A stretch of 34,261 bases of DNA from assembly GCF_030849505.1 (NCBI RefSeq), contig NZ_JAUJFI010000051.1, positions 1 through 34,261 of the forward strand, given 5' to 3'. The position numbers and the translations under genes are program-made. The stretch is from Azospirillum isscasi. GTDB lineage: Bacteria > Pseudomonadota > Alphaproteobacteria > Azospirillales > Azospirillaceae. The notes beneath the pieces were generated by a model, which searched no databases, was not told where the DNA came from, and was given only the letters and a program-made list of their open reading frames with translations. Of this stretch, positions 8,328 to 18,171 are shown piece after piece (position 1 is the first letter of the stretch; every line of letters starts with the position of its first letter).

Positions 8328-8404
8328 ACTCCGATGAACAGGCCCAGGACGATCCCGTAATCCTCGTCGGTCATGGGATTGGAGTCGGGGTCGAACTGCC
8401 GCAT
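8291..8404 (-). CDS. 37-residue single-span membrane protein
   Basis: A short open frame starting at the ATG at 8404: a polar, acidic N-terminus (MRQFDPDSNPMTDEDYG) followed by one hydrophobic helix of about 20 residues (IVLGLFIGVYLGLLAVSLLP). An AGGGAG ribosome site (8411-8416 on the minus strand) sits 6-7 nt before the start, which is the main evidence that it is translated. Just upstream is a perfect 12-bp inverted repeat that would end exactly where the ribosome site begins. The 3' end overlaps the convergent 175-residue gene by 37 nt. I do not know the family; an inner-membrane peptide is the most that can be said. Confidence 0.65.
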   Translation of the reverse strand: MRQFDPDSNPMTDEDYGIVLGLFIGVYLGLLAVSLLP

Positions 8405-8416
8405 GATGTACTCCCT

Positions 8417-8453
8417 GTGCGTCAACGGATGCCCAGAATAACCGTTGACGCAC
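8417..8453 (-). promoter_or_regulatory. Perfect 12-bp dyad next to the ribosome site of the small membrane protein
   Basis: GTGCGTCAACGG (8417-8428) and CCGTTGACGCAC (8442-8453) are exact reverse complements separated by 13 nt. It could be an operator for a dimeric regulator, or form a leader hairpin that controls access to the adjacent AGGGAG site. The sequence does not say which. Confidence 0.6.
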
Positions 8454-8506
8454 CCGAAGCTCCCGCGACAAGGCCGTGACTTTTCGGCGGGCAGGACCGG
8501 GCAGGG

Positions 8507-8585
8507 ATGAACCACAGAGACACGGAGGCACAGAGGCCCGCCGTGTCCATCCCTCCGTGTCTCTCGTGTCTCTGTGGTGAAAATC
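8507..8585. repeat. Dispersed inverted repeat, ACCACAGAGACACG family, copy 1
   Basis: A left arm beginning ACCACAGAGACACGGAGG (8511 onward) is mirrored by a right arm ending CGTGTCTCTGTGGT (to about 8579), with a short unmatched centre. A related element lies at 14509-14603. Both sit in intergenic DNA. They resemble small palindromic repeats seen in many environmental bacteria; no transposase is present. Confidence 0.7.
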
Positions 8586-8590
8586 CCCAC

Positions 8591-8623
8591 AAAAAACGGA
8601 CCGCACCGGAATGGCACGGTCCG
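8591..8623 (-). terminator. Rho-independent terminator of aqpZ
   Basis: On the minus strand a CGGACCG / CGGTCCG stem with a 13-nt loop is followed by six T residues (AAAAAA at 8591-8596 on the plus strand). It lies 30 nt after the aqpZ stop, a textbook intrinsic terminator. Confidence 0.85.
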
Positions 8624-8653
8624 CGGAGTCGGGAGGGACCCGAAGGAAAGGGA

Positions 8654-9394
8654 TCAGGCGGAAGGCCGCGCCTCGCCGGTGATGGCCGGCTTCGGCGGCA
8701 TCTCCTCGGCCAACGCGCGGTAGGCCAGCCCGCCGAGCAAACCGCCCACCAGCGGCGCCACCCAGAAGGCCCAGAGCTGTTGCAGCGCCCAGCCGCCGAC
8801 CACCAGCGCCGGCCCCGTGCTGCGCGCCGGGTTGACGGAGGTGTTGGTGACCGGGATGCTGATCAGGTGGATCAGCGTCAGCGCCAGCCCGATGGCCAGC
8901 GGCGCGAAGCCCGCGGGCGCCCGCCGGTCGGTGGAGCCCAGGATGACGACCAGGAACATGAAGGTCAGCACCACCTCGGCCACCAGACCGGAGGTGAGGT
9001 TGTACGCGCCCGGCGAATGTTCCCCGTACCCGTTGGCGGCCAGCCCCTTGGCGGCCAGCGACCAGTCGGCCTTGCCGCTGGCGATGACGTACAGCACCAC
9101 CGCCGCCAGGAAGGCACCGACGAGCTGCGCAATGACGTAGGGCAGGATGTCCTTGGCCGGGAACCGCCCGCCGGCCCACAGCCCCACCGTCACCGCCGGA
9201 TTCAGATGGCAGCCGGAGATGTGGCCGACCGAGTAGGCCATGGTCAGCACGGTCAGCCCGAAGGCCAGGGAGACGCCGGTCAGACCGATCCCGACCTCCG
9301 GGAAAGCGGCGGACAGAACGGCGCTGCCGCAGCCGCCGAAGACCAGCCAGAAGGTGCCGAGAAACTCCGCGCTCGTGCGACGGAACATCGACAT
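8654..9394 (-). CDS. aqpZ: Aquaporin Z (water channel)
   Basis: An inner-membrane water channel of the MIP family, 246 residues from the ATG at 9394. It shows the two NPA half-helices, N65-P66-A67 in [12 protein letters not shown] and N188-P189-A190 in [15 protein letters not shown]191 follows the second NPA, and the His in LIHLISIPV matches the AqpZ selectivity filter, so it is a water-type channel and not a glycerol facilitator. Six membrane spans fit the hydrophobic pattern. GAGGTG lies 6-7 nt before the chosen ATG; Met3 at 9388 is an alternative. It is monocistronic, with its own terminator, and diverges from the first yejA-type gene. Confidence 0.95.
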   Translation of the reverse strand: MSMFRRTSAEFLGTFWLVFGGCGSAVLSAAFPEVGIGLTGVSLAFGLTVLTMAYSVGHISGCHLNPAVTVGLWAGGRFPAKDILPYVIAQLVGAFLAAVVLYVIASGKADWSLAAKGLAANGYGEHSPGAYNLTSGLVAEVVLTFMFLVVILGSTDRRAPAGFAPLAIGLALTLIHLISIPVTNTSVNPARSTGPALVVGGWALQQLWAFWVAPLVGGLLGGLAYRALAEEMPPKPAITGEARPSA

Positions 9395-9494
9395 GATCAC
9401 CACCTCGTCGGGCTTGCCACAATTCCGCCTTTTTTGCGCCCCCGGAAGGGCGGACGCCAGCACACGGGCGTAAGATACCGTTGCGTACGCGGAC

Positions 9495-9523
9495 TTGACG
9501 CGCCGCGGCGCGCGTACATGCTA
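9495..9523 (+). promoter_or_regulatory. Possible promoter of the yej-type operon
   Basis: TTGACG (9495-9500) is followed after 17-18 nt by ATGCTA/TGCTAA. This lies about 35-60 nt before the first binding-protein gene. The -35 is good and the -10 weak, and the spacer is a GC-rich palindrome (CGCGCCGCGGCGCGCG). Confidence 0.35.
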
Positions 9524-9555
9524 AGGCTGACCCGCCCAACCACGTCAGGCCAACC

Positions 9556-11394
9556 ATGTCAGGACCGACGATGCGCCGAGTTCTCGCTGCCGCCCGGACG
9601 ACCGCTTTTCTGGCCCTCATCGCGCTGACGGCGCCGGCCCAGGCGGAAACGGTCACCGTCCCTGCGCTGAAGCAGTTCGGAGAGCCGGAGTTCAAGCCGG
9701 GCTTCACCCATTTCCCGCACGCCAACCCGGACGCGCCGAAGGGCGGACAGATCACCCTGGCGGCGCAGGGCAGCTTCGACAGCCTGAACCCGATCATCCT
9801 GCGCGGCGTCACCCCGCGCACGCTGGGGCTGGTCGCCGACTCGCTGATGGTCGGCTCCGGTTGGGAGATGGACGCCGCCTATGGTTCGCTGGCCGAAAGC
9901 GTGGAACTGCCCGACGACAAGAGCTGGGCCGTCTTCCACCTGCGCAAGGAGGCCCGCTGGCACGACGGCGTGCCGGTGACCGCCGGGGACGTGGTGTTCG
10001 CCTGGGACTCCGTCCAGGCCCACGGCAACCCCTTCCTGAAGTCCTTCCTGGACCGCGTCGGCGCGGTGGAGGCGCTGGACGACCGCCGGCTGAAGATCAC
10101 CCTGAAGACCACGGGGGAGATGAAGCCGATCATCGACTTCGCGACCAGCATCGCCCCCCAGCCGAAGCACTGGTGGACCGCGAACGGGCGCGACATTTCC
10201 AAGACCACGCTGGAACCGATCCTGGGCAGCGGCCCCTACCGCATCAAGGCCGTCGATCCGGGCCGCTCCATCACCTTCGAGCGGGTGGCCGGCTGGTGGG
10301 GCCGGGACCTGCCCACGGCGCGGGGCTTCTACAATTTCGACACGGTGAAGGTCGATTACTACCGCGACGACGACGTGATGTTCGAAGCCTTCAAAGCCGG
10401 CGCCTACGACTTCCGCACCGAAAACCGGGCGCAGCGCTGGACCACCGGCTACGACTTCCCCGCCGCCAAGGACGGGCGGGTCAAGCGCATGGAGGTGAAG
10501 AGCGACCTGCCGCTGGGCGCCCAGGGCTTCCGCCTGAACACCCGCCGCGCCAAGTTCGCCGACCCGCGGGTGCGCGAGGCGCTGGGCTATCTGTTCGACT
10601 TCGAATGGATTCAGAAGAACATCCTGTACGGGCAGTACCGCCGCACCACGTCCAATTTCCCCAACTCCGACTTCGGCGCCAAGGGGCCGCCGACGCCGGA
10701 GGAGCTGGCCCTGTTGGAGCCCTTCCGCGGCCAGGTACCGGAGCGGGTCTTCACCACCGCCTTCGAGCCGCCGAAGACGGACGGCAGCGGCAACAACCGC
10801 AACAACCTGCGCGAGGCCATGCGCCTGCTCCGCGAAGCCGGGTGGGAACTGAAGAACGGCAGGATGACCAGCGCAAAGACCGGCGAGGTCCTGTCCATCG
10901 AGTTCCTCGACGGCACCGGGGCGCTGACCCGCGTGATCCAGCCCTATGTGGAGGCGCTGCGCAAGGCGGGCATCGACGCGGTTCTGCGGGTGGTGGACAC
11001 CGCGCAGTTCCAGGCGCGCACCGACGAGTTCGACTTCGACGTGGTGGTGGCGAACTTCAACTTCTTCACCCCGCCGGGGACGGAGCTGCGCAGCTATTTC
11101 GGCTCCGCCGCCGCCGACGTGAAGGGGTCGGCCAACTACGCCGGCATCAAGGAACCGGCGGCGGACGCGATGATCGAAAAGGCGCTGGCGGCGAAGGAAC
11201 TGGCCGCGGTCCAGGCGGCGACCCGCGCGCTCGACCGCGTGCTGCTGTGGGGCTTCTACATGGTGCCGCACTGGTACAACCCGGACAACTGGATCGCCTA
11301 CCGGACGACGCTCGGCTTCCCGGAGAAGGCGCCGAAATACGACCTGGGTTTCCGCAACAGCGGCTTCCCCGACGCATGGTGGGTGAAGCCGTAA
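9556..11394 (+). CDS. Extracellular peptide-binding protein, YejA-like (first copy)
   Basis: A periplasmic solute-binding protein of SBP family 5 (DppA/OppA/YejA type), 612 residues. A signal peptide (MRRVLAAARTTAFLALIALT, cleavage near AQA-ETV) is best read from the ATG at 9571, which has AGGA 6 nt upstream; the ATG at 9556 adds five residues. Family features include NPDAPKGGQITL, FDSLNPIILRG, and the WHDGVPVTAGDVVFAWDSV region. It is followed 79 nt later by a clear paralogue and then by the yejB, yejE and yejF genes, so it likely delivers oligopeptides or microcin-C-like compounds to that importer. The existence of two binding proteins suggests two ligand ranges. Confidence 0.9.
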   Translation: MSGPTMRRVLAAARTTAFLALIALTAPAQAETVTVPALKQFGEPEFKPGFTHFPHANPDAPKGGQITLAAQGSFDSLNPIILRGVTPRTLGLVADSLMVGSGWEMDAAYGSLAESVELPDDKSWAVFHLRKEARWHDGVPVTAGDVVFAWDSVQAHGNPFLKSFLDRVGAVEALDDRRLKITLKTTGEMKPIIDFATSIAPQPKHWWTANGRDISKTTLEPILGSGPYRIKAVDPGRSITFERVAGWWGRDLPTARGFYNFDTVKVDYYRDDDVMFEAFKAGAYDFRTENRAQRWTTGYDFPAAKDGRVKRMEVKSDLPLGAQGFRLNTRRAKFADPRVREALGYLFDFEWIQKNILYGQYRRTTSNFPNSDFGAKGPPTPEELALLEPFRGQVPERVFTTAFEPPKTDGSGNNRNNLREAMRLLREAGWELKNGRMTSAKTGEVLSIEFLDGTGALTRVIQPYVEALRKAGIDAVLRVVDTAQFQARTDEFDFDVVVANFNFFTPPGTELRSYFGSAAADVKGSANYAGIKEPAADAMIEKALAAKELAAVQAATRALDRVLLWGFYMVPHWYNPDNWIAYRTTLGFPEKAPKYDLGFRNSGFPDAWWVKP

Positions 11395-11473
11395 TCCCCC
11401 AAAGCCGAGGCTCCGCCTTGATTGTGCCACAGGGGAGCCCCTACCTTACCGGAAACGAAGGACCGAGAGGGGC

Positions 11474-13348
11474 ATGAGGAAGACCGGTAAAGCGATCCTG
11501 GCCGCCGTCATGTGCCTGTATCTGGCGGAGCCCTTCGCCTTGGCTCACGCGCAGACCAACCCGCGCGAAACCGCCGGGCACGCCATCACGGCCCATGGGA
11601 CGCCCAAATACGGGCCGGACTTCCGGCATTTCGACTACGTCAACCCCGACGCCCCCAAGGGCGGCGAGATCAAGCTGGCGACCTACGGCAGCTTCGACAG
11701 CCTGAACCCCTTCATCCTGCGCGGATCGGTCGCCGGCGGCGCCACCCTGCCCTTCGACACGCTGACGGAGGGCAGCAACGACGAGGTTCTGACCCAGTAC
11801 GGGCTGCTGGCCGAGACCATCACCGTCGCCGAGGACCGGAGCTGGGTCCGCTTCGCGCTGCGCCCGCAGGCGCGCTTCCACGACGGCGCCCCAGTGACCG
11901 CCGACGACGTGGTGTGGAGCTTCGAGACGCTGCGCGACAAGGGCCACCCGCTCTACCGCACCTACTACGCCGACGTCGCGAAGGCGGAGAAGACGGACGG
12001 GCGCACCGTCACCTTCACCTTCCGCGACGGCGGCAACCCCGAACTGCCGGTCATCATGGGCCAGTTGCCGGTGCTGCCGAAGCATGTGTTCGAAGGAAAC
12101 GGTTCCGGGACGCGCGACTTCGCCAGCACGACGCTGGACCCCATCGTCGGCAGCGGCCCCTACCGGATCGTCGAGGTGCAGCCCGGCCGTTCCCTCGTCT
12201 TCGAGCGGGTGAAGGACTGGTGGGGCGCGGATTTGCCGGTCAACCGCGGGCGCTACAACTTCGACCGCATCCGCTTCGACTATTACCGCGACCTGGACGT
12301 GGTGTTCGAAGCCTTCAAGGCAGGCTCCATCGACTTCCGGGAGGAGCATTCGTCGAAAAACTGGGTCACCGGCTACGACGTGCCCGCCGTCCGCGACGGC
12401 CACATCGTCCGGGAGGAGATCAAGCACCAGGACCCGCAGGGCATGCAGGCCTTCGTCTTCAACAGCCGCCGCCCGGTCTTCGCCGACCGCAAGGTGCGCG
12501 AGGCCCTGAATTACCTGTTCGATTACGAATGGACGCGGGCGAACCTGTCCTACGGGCTGTTCCAGCGCACCAGGAGCTTCTTCTCCAACTCCGAACTGGC
12601 GGCCACCGGCCTGCCCTCCCCGGAGGAGCTGAAATTGCTGGAGCCCTTCCGGGGCAAACTGCCGGAGGAGGTCTTCACCAAGCCGTTCGAGCCGCCGCGG
12701 ACCGACGGGTCCGGCAACATCCGCCCCAACCTGCGCACCGCGCTCGCCCTGCTGAAGGAGGCGGGGTGGGAGTTGAAGGGCAACAAGCTGCTGAACGCCA
12801 AAACCGGCGAGCCCATGCGTTTCGAGATCCTGCTGGTGCAGCCGGACATGGACCGCATCGTCCAGCCCTTCGTCCGCAATCTGGAGCGCGCCGGGATCGA
12901 GGCCGCGATCCGCGTGGTGGACAGCGCCCAGTACCAGAACCGCATCGACCGCTACGACTTCGACATGATCATCCAGCGGATCCGGCAGTCGCTGTCGCCC
13001 GGCAACGAGCAGCGCGACTACTGGCAATCCGCCCGCGCCGACCAGCCGGGCAGCCGCAATCTGGCGGGCATCAAGGACCCGGTGGTGGACGCGCTGATCG
13101 ACACGCTGATCCAGGCCCCCGACCGCGAGAGCCTGATCGCGGCGACCCGCGCGCTGGACCGCGTGCTTCTGTGGGGCTGGTACGTCATCCCGCAATGGCA
13201 CGACGATGTGCGGCGCGTGGCCTATTGGAACCGTTTCTCCCATCCGGCGGTTGCGCCCAAATACGGCCTGGCCTTCACCGACACCTGGTGGGTCGATCCG
13301 GACAAGAACGCGACGCTCGCCGGCACGGCCCGCCGCACGGCCCCCTGA
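11474..13348 (+). CDS. yejA: Extracellular peptide-binding protein, YejA-like (second copy)
   Basis: A second SBP family 5 protein, 624 residues, with a signal peptide ending near AHA-QTN. It shares long blocks with the gene just upstream (NPDAPKGGEIKLATYGSFDS, FILRG, FHDGAPVTADDVVWSFETL, ATRALDRVLLWG), so the pair arose by tandem duplication. GAGAGGGGC precedes the ATG. yejB starts 32 nt after its stop, making it the binding protein most tightly linked to the permease genes. It is predicted to capture oligopeptides in the periplasm for the YejBEF complex. Substrate preference cannot be read from sequence. Confidence 0.92.
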   Translation: MRKTGKAILAAVMCLYLAEPFALAHAQTNPRETAGHAITAHGTPKYGPDFRHFDYVNPDAPKGGEIKLATYGSFDSLNPFILRGSVAGGATLPFDTLTEGSNDEVLTQYGLLAETITVAEDRSWVRFALRPQARFHDGAPVTADDVVWSFETLRDKGHPLYRTYYADVAKAEKTDGRTVTFTFRDGGNPELPVIMGQLPVLPKHVFEGNGSGTRDFASTTLDPIVGSGPYRIVEVQPGRSLVFERVKDWWGADLPVNRGRYNFDRIRFDYYRDLDVVFEAFKAGSIDFREEHSSKNWVTGYDVPAVRDGHIVREEIKHQDPQGMQAFVFNSRRPVFADRKVREALNYLFDYEWTRANLSYGLFQRTRSFFSNSELAATGLPSPEELKLLEPFRGKLPEEVFTKPFEPPRTDGSGNIRPNLRTALALLKEAGWELKGNKLLNAKTGEPMRFEILLVQPDMDRIVQPFVRNLERAGIEAAIRVVDSAQYQNRIDRYDFDMIIQRIRQSLSPGNEQRDYWQSARADQPGSRNLAGIKDPVVDALIDTLIQAPDRESLIAATRALDRVLLWGWYVIPQWHDDVRRVAYWNRFSHPAVAPKYGLAFTDTWWVDPDKNATLAGTARRTAP

Positions 13349-13380
13349 GACGGTTGGACTAAGAAAGGCGAACCCGCGCG

Positions 13381-14493
13381 ATGCTGGCCTACATCATCCG
13401 CCGTCTGCTGCTGATCATCCCGACGCTGTTCGGGATCATGGTCATCAACTTCCTGATCGTGCAGATCGCCCCCGGCGGCCCCATCGAGCAGATGATCGCC
13501 CGCGTCCAGGGCACCGCGGTGGAGGCGACCGCCCGCATCGGCGGCACCGGCGGCGGCGAGACCGGCGACCCCGGCGCGCAGCAGCAGGCCCAGGGCGGCG
13601 ACACCGGCAGCCGCTACCGCGGCGCCCAGGGGCTGGACCCGGAATTCATCAAGCAGCTCGAACGCGAGTTCGGCTTCGACAAGCCGCTGCACGAGCGCTT
13701 CATCCACATGATGTCGAACTATCTGATGTTCGACTTCGGCAAGAGCTATTTCCGCGACCGCAGCGTCGTCGATCTGGTGATCGAGAAGATGCCGGTGTCG
13801 ATCTCGCTGGGCATCTGGACGACGCTGATCGTCTATCTGGTGTCGATCCCGCTGGGCATCGCCAAGGCGGTGCGCGACGGCCAGCCCTTCGACGTCTGGA
13901 CCTCCGGCGTGGTGATCGTCGGCTACGCCATCCCCAGCTTCCTGTTCGCGGTGCTGCTGATCGTGGTCTTCGCGGGCGGACGCTATTTCGACCTGTTCCC
14001 GCTGAGGGGGCTGGTGTCGGACAACTGGTCCAGCCTGCCCTGGTGGCGGCAGATCCTGGATTACCTGTGGCACATGGTGCTGCCGGTGCTGTCCATGGTG
14101 ATCGGCGGCTTCGCCGGGCTGACCATGCTGACCAAGAACTCCTTCCTGGAGGAGATCAACAAGCAGTACGTCGTCACCGCCCGCGCCAAGGGTCTGGCGG
14201 AGCGGCGGGTGCTCTACGGCCACATCTTCCGCAACGCCATGCTGATCGTCATCGCCGGCTTTCCCGGCGCCTTCATCGGCATCCTGTTCACCGGCGCCCT
14301 GCTGATCGAGGTGATCTTCTCGCTGGACGGGCTGGGGCTTCTGGGTTTCGAGGCGGCGATCAACCGCGACTATCCGGTGATGTTCGGCACGCTGTATTTC
14401 TTCACGCTGCTGGGGCTCATCATGAACCTCGTCGGCGACGTGACCTATGTGGCCGTCGATCCCCGCATCGACTTCGAAGCGCGGAGGGTGTGA
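13381..14493 (+). CDS. yejB: Peptide ABC transporter permease YejB
   Basis: An inner-membrane permease subunit, 370 residues, DppB/OppB class. The first span ([20 protein letters not shown]) is followed by a long Gly/Gln-rich periplasmic stretch (about residues 40-80) and [20 protein letters not shown]. This extended loop is typical of YejB and not of DppB. The cytoplasmic EAA loop, which contacts the ATPase, lies in [20 protein letters not shown]. Further spans follow to the C-terminus. It forms the channel with YejE. An inverted repeat of 95 bp separates it from yejE, which may affect expression between the two. Confidence 0.95.
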   Translation: MLAYIIRRLLLIIPTLFGIMVINFLIVQIAPGGPIEQMIARVQGTAVEATARIGGTGGGETGDPGAQQQAQGGDTGSRYRGAQGLDPEFIKQLEREFGFDKPLHERFIHMMSNYLMFDFGKSYFRDRSVVDLVIEKMPVSISLGIWTTLIVYLVSIPLGIAKAVRDGQPFDVWTSGVVIVGYAIPSFLFAVLLIVVFAGGRYFDLFPLRGLVSDNWSSLPWWRQILDYLWHMVLPVLSMVIGGFAGLTMLTKNSFLEEINKQYVVTARAKGLAERRVLYGHIFRNAMLIVIAGFPGAFIGILFTGALLIEVIFSLDGLGLLGFEAAINRDYPVMFGTLYFFTLLGLIMNLVGDVTYVAVDPRIDFEARRV

Positions 14494-14508
14494 TGGGGAA
14501 CAAGAATA

Positions 14509-14603
14509 TTCACCACAAAGACACGAAGATCACAAAGGAGTGCGGCCGCGGCAGCCGGAACGCCCTTTGTGAAACGTCGTGTCCTTCGTGCCTTTGTGGT
14601 GAA
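14509..14603. repeat. Dispersed inverted repeat, ACCACARAGACACG family, copy 2
   Basis: A left arm starting TTCACCACAAAGACACGAAG (14509) is mirrored by a right arm ending CTTCGTGCCTTTGTGGTGAA (14603). The arms extend about 30-38 nt with some mismatches around a GC-rich centre. It is related to the element at 8507-8585 and fills nearly all of the yejB-yejE gap. It would fold into a long hairpin in the operon transcript. Confidence 0.75.
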
Positions 14604-14629
14604 ACTCCCTCCGGCAGCGGGGACCGCCC

Positions 14630-15742
14630 ATGACCGGCGACCGTTTCCTCGGCTTCCGCGTGACGCCGCTGACCCGGCGGCGGCTGGCGAACTTCCGGGC
14701 GAACCGGCGGGGCTTCTGGTCCTTCTGGATCTTTCTGGTGCTGTTCGTCCTGTCGCTGGGCGCCGAGTTCATCGCGAACGACCGCCCCCTGCTGATCAAG
14801 TACGACAACGCGCTCTACTGGCCCGTCTTCACCGCCTATCCGGAGACCACCTTCGGCGGCGAGTTCGAAACGGAGACCGACTATCGCGACCCCTATGTGC
14901 GCCAGTTGATCGAGGAGAAGGGCTGGATCGTCTGGCCGCCGATCCCCTACGGCTACCGCACCATCAACTACAACCTGCCGGTCCCCGCCCCGGCCCCGCC
15001 GTCCGCCGACAACTGGCTGGGCACCGACGACCAGGGGCGCGACGTGGTGGCGCGGCTGATCTACGGCTTCCGCATCTCGGTGCTGTTCGGGCTGGTGCTG
15101 ACCGCCTTCTCCTCGGTCGTCGGCATCATGGCGGGGGCGGTGCAGGGCTATTTCGGCGGGGTGACCGACCTGCTGTTCCAGCGCTTCATCGAGATCTGGC
15201 AGGGCTTGCCCACCCTGTTCCTGCTGATCATCCTGTCCAGCGTGGTGACGCCGAACTTCTGGTGGCTGCTGGGGCTGCTTCTGCTGTTCTCCTGGACCTC
15301 GCTGGTCCATGTGGTGCGGGCGGAGTTCCTGCGGGCGCGCAACTTCGACTATGTGCGGGCGGCCCGCGCTCTGGGCGCGACCGACGCGACGATCATGGTC
15401 CGCCATGTGCTGCCCAACGCGATGGTGGCGACGCTGACCTTCCTGCCCTTCATCCTGAACGGCTCGATCACCACCCTGACGGCGCTGGACTTCCTTGGCT
15501 TCGGCCTGCCGCCCGGCTCGCCTTCGCTGGGCGAACTGCTGGCCCAGGGCAAGGCCAATCTCCAGGCGCCCTGGCTGGGCCTGACCGCCTTCTTCGTGCT
15601 GGCGGTCATGCTGAGCCTGCTGATCTTCATCGGCGAGGCGGTGCGCGACGCCTTCGACCCGCGCAAGACCATCGGCCAGCTTTCCACCGCCACCGGGACC
15701 GCCAACGAAGCGGCGGCGGTGGCGCAGAAGGCCGCGGAATGA
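14630..15742 (+). CDS. yejE: Peptide ABC transporter permease YejE
   Basis: The second permease subunit, 370 residues, DppC/OppC class. The N-terminus (TPLTRRRLANFRANRRGFWS) is cytoplasmic and is followed by one span. A large periplasmic domain of the YejE type then carries ETDYRDPYVRQLIEEKGW and YGYRTINYNLP. The DDQGRDVVARLIYGFRISVLFG motif opens the membrane core, and the EAA loop is in DYVRAARALGATDATIMV. It works with YejB as the translocation pore. The gene is followed not by yejF but by a toxin-antitoxin pair. Confidence 0.95.
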   Translation: MTGDRFLGFRVTPLTRRRLANFRANRRGFWSFWIFLVLFVLSLGAEFIANDRPLLIKYDNALYWPVFTAYPETTFGGEFETETDYRDPYVRQLIEEKGWIVWPPIPYGYRTINYNLPVPAPAPPSADNWLGTDDQGRDVVARLIYGFRISVLFGLVLTAFSSVVGIMAGAVQGYFGGVTDLLFQRFIEIWQGLPTLFLLIILSSVVTPNFWWLLGLLLLFSWTSLVHVVRAEFLRARNFDYVRAARALGATDATIMVRHVLPNAMVATLTFLPFILNGSITTLTALDFLGFGLPPGSPSLGELLAQGKANLQAPWLGLTAFFVLAVMLSLLIFIGEAVRDAFDPRKTIGQLSTATGTANEAAAVAQKAAE

Positions 15743-15779
15743 GGGGCGTTCTTGACGGCGCGGCGCCCGCCAATCATCA

Positions 15780-15800
15780 TGTAGGTAAATTCACTACCTT
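15780..15800 (+). promoter_or_regulatory. Possible operator/promoter of the toxin-antitoxin pair
   Basis: A short AT-rich stretch upstream of the antitoxin contains AGGTA and TACCT (15783-15787 and 15795-15799), an inverted repeat with a 7-nt spacer. Type II pairs usually repress themselves at such sites. The evidence is position plus a short dyad only. Confidence 0.3.
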
Positions 15801-15813
15801 CAGTGTGAGTCTG

Positions 15814-16056
15814 ATGGAAGAACCCGTTTCCGCCGCCGAGGCCAACCGGAATTTTTCGCAGATCCTCCGCAACGTGAAGGAAGGCCACAGCTATGTCGTG
15901 ACCTCCCACGGAACGCCGGTTGCCCGGATCGTTCCGACGAAACGCGGGGGGGCGCTGTCCGACGCCGCCAAGGCGACGTTGATGGCACGCCTGCGCGCCC
16001 AGCCTGTGCAGATCGTCGGCCACCGCTGGAGCCGCGACGATCTGTACGAGGATTGA
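15814..16056 (+). CDS. Phd/YefM-type antitoxin
   Basis: An 80-residue protein with the Phd/YefM N-terminal DNA-binding fold (VSAAEANRNFSQILRNVKEG, then YVVTSHGTPVARIVP). A C-terminal tail (GHRWSRDDLYED) probably wraps the toxin. The start is either the ATG at 15814 or an in-frame GTG at 15805. The toxin starts 2 nt after its stop, the usual antitoxin-first order. The pair lies between yejE and yejF, an unusual place inside a transporter operon. It probably autoregulates and may have its own promoter just upstream. Confidence 0.85.
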   Translation: MEEPVSAAEANRNFSQILRNVKEGHSYVVTSHGTPVARIVPTKRGGALSDAAKATLMARLRAQPVQIVGHRWSRDDLYED

Positions 16057-16058
16057 GC

Positions 16059-16529
16059 ATGCGCGTCGCCCTCGACACGAATCTGCTCGTCTATGCCGAA
16101 GGCGTCGCCCTTCTACCGTCCGACACGCACAAGCCGGCGATGGTCCACGGCCTGCTGGACGCCATACCCGCCGAGGATGTCGTTCTTCCGGCGCAGGTTC
16201 TGGGGGAACTGTACCGCGTGCTGACCGGCAAGGCCAAACGCCCGGCAACCGAGGTGCGGACCGCGATCCTGACCTGGTGCGATCTCTACGAACCGGTGGA
16301 CACGACCGCCGCCGTGATGATGGCGGCGGTCGATCTGGCCGCCATTCATCGGCTGTCGATCTGGGACAGCGTCGTCCTCTCGGTGGCTGCGGAGGCCGGC
16401 TGCCGCCTGATGCTGTCGGAGGACATGCAGGAAGGCTTCACATGGCGCGGCCTGACCGTCGTCAACCCGTTTTCCGCCACGCCGCACCCCCTGCTGTCGG
16501 CATTGCTCGCCGGAAAGCCGGCTTCCTAG
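16059..16529 (+). CDS. PIN-domain (VapC-like) toxin ribonuclease
   Basis: A 156-residue PIN-domain protein. Conserved acidic residues expected to bind the catalytic metal are present: D6 in ALDTNLLVYA, E50 in VLGELYRVL, D103 in IWDSVVLSVA and D122 in MLSEDMQEG. Such toxins cleave tRNA, rRNA or mRNA when freed from the antitoxin. The C-terminal motif LSEDMQEGFTWRGLTVVNPF is typical of the family. Its stop is one nucleotide before the first possible yejF ATG and 10 nt before the preferred one. The downstream ATPase may therefore be translated by coupling with the toxin. All key residues are intact, so it should be active. Confidence 0.88.
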   Translation: MRVALDTNLLVYAEGVALLPSDTHKPAMVHGLLDAIPAEDVVLPAQVLGELYRVLTGKAKRPATEVRTAILTWCDLYEPVDTTAAVMMAAVDLAAIHRLSIWDSVVLSVAAEAGCRLMLSEDMQEGFTWRGLTVVNPFSATPHPLLSALLAGKPAS

Positions 16530-16539
16530 GATGGAAACC

Positions 16540-18145
<1,606 letters not shown>

Positions 18146-18171
<26 letters not shown>

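Noticed and set aside
6954-9821. 955-residue minus-strand frame spanning several genes
   Set aside because: It runs antisense through hisN and in the wrong frame through aqpZ and the repeat region; real genes explain the DNA.
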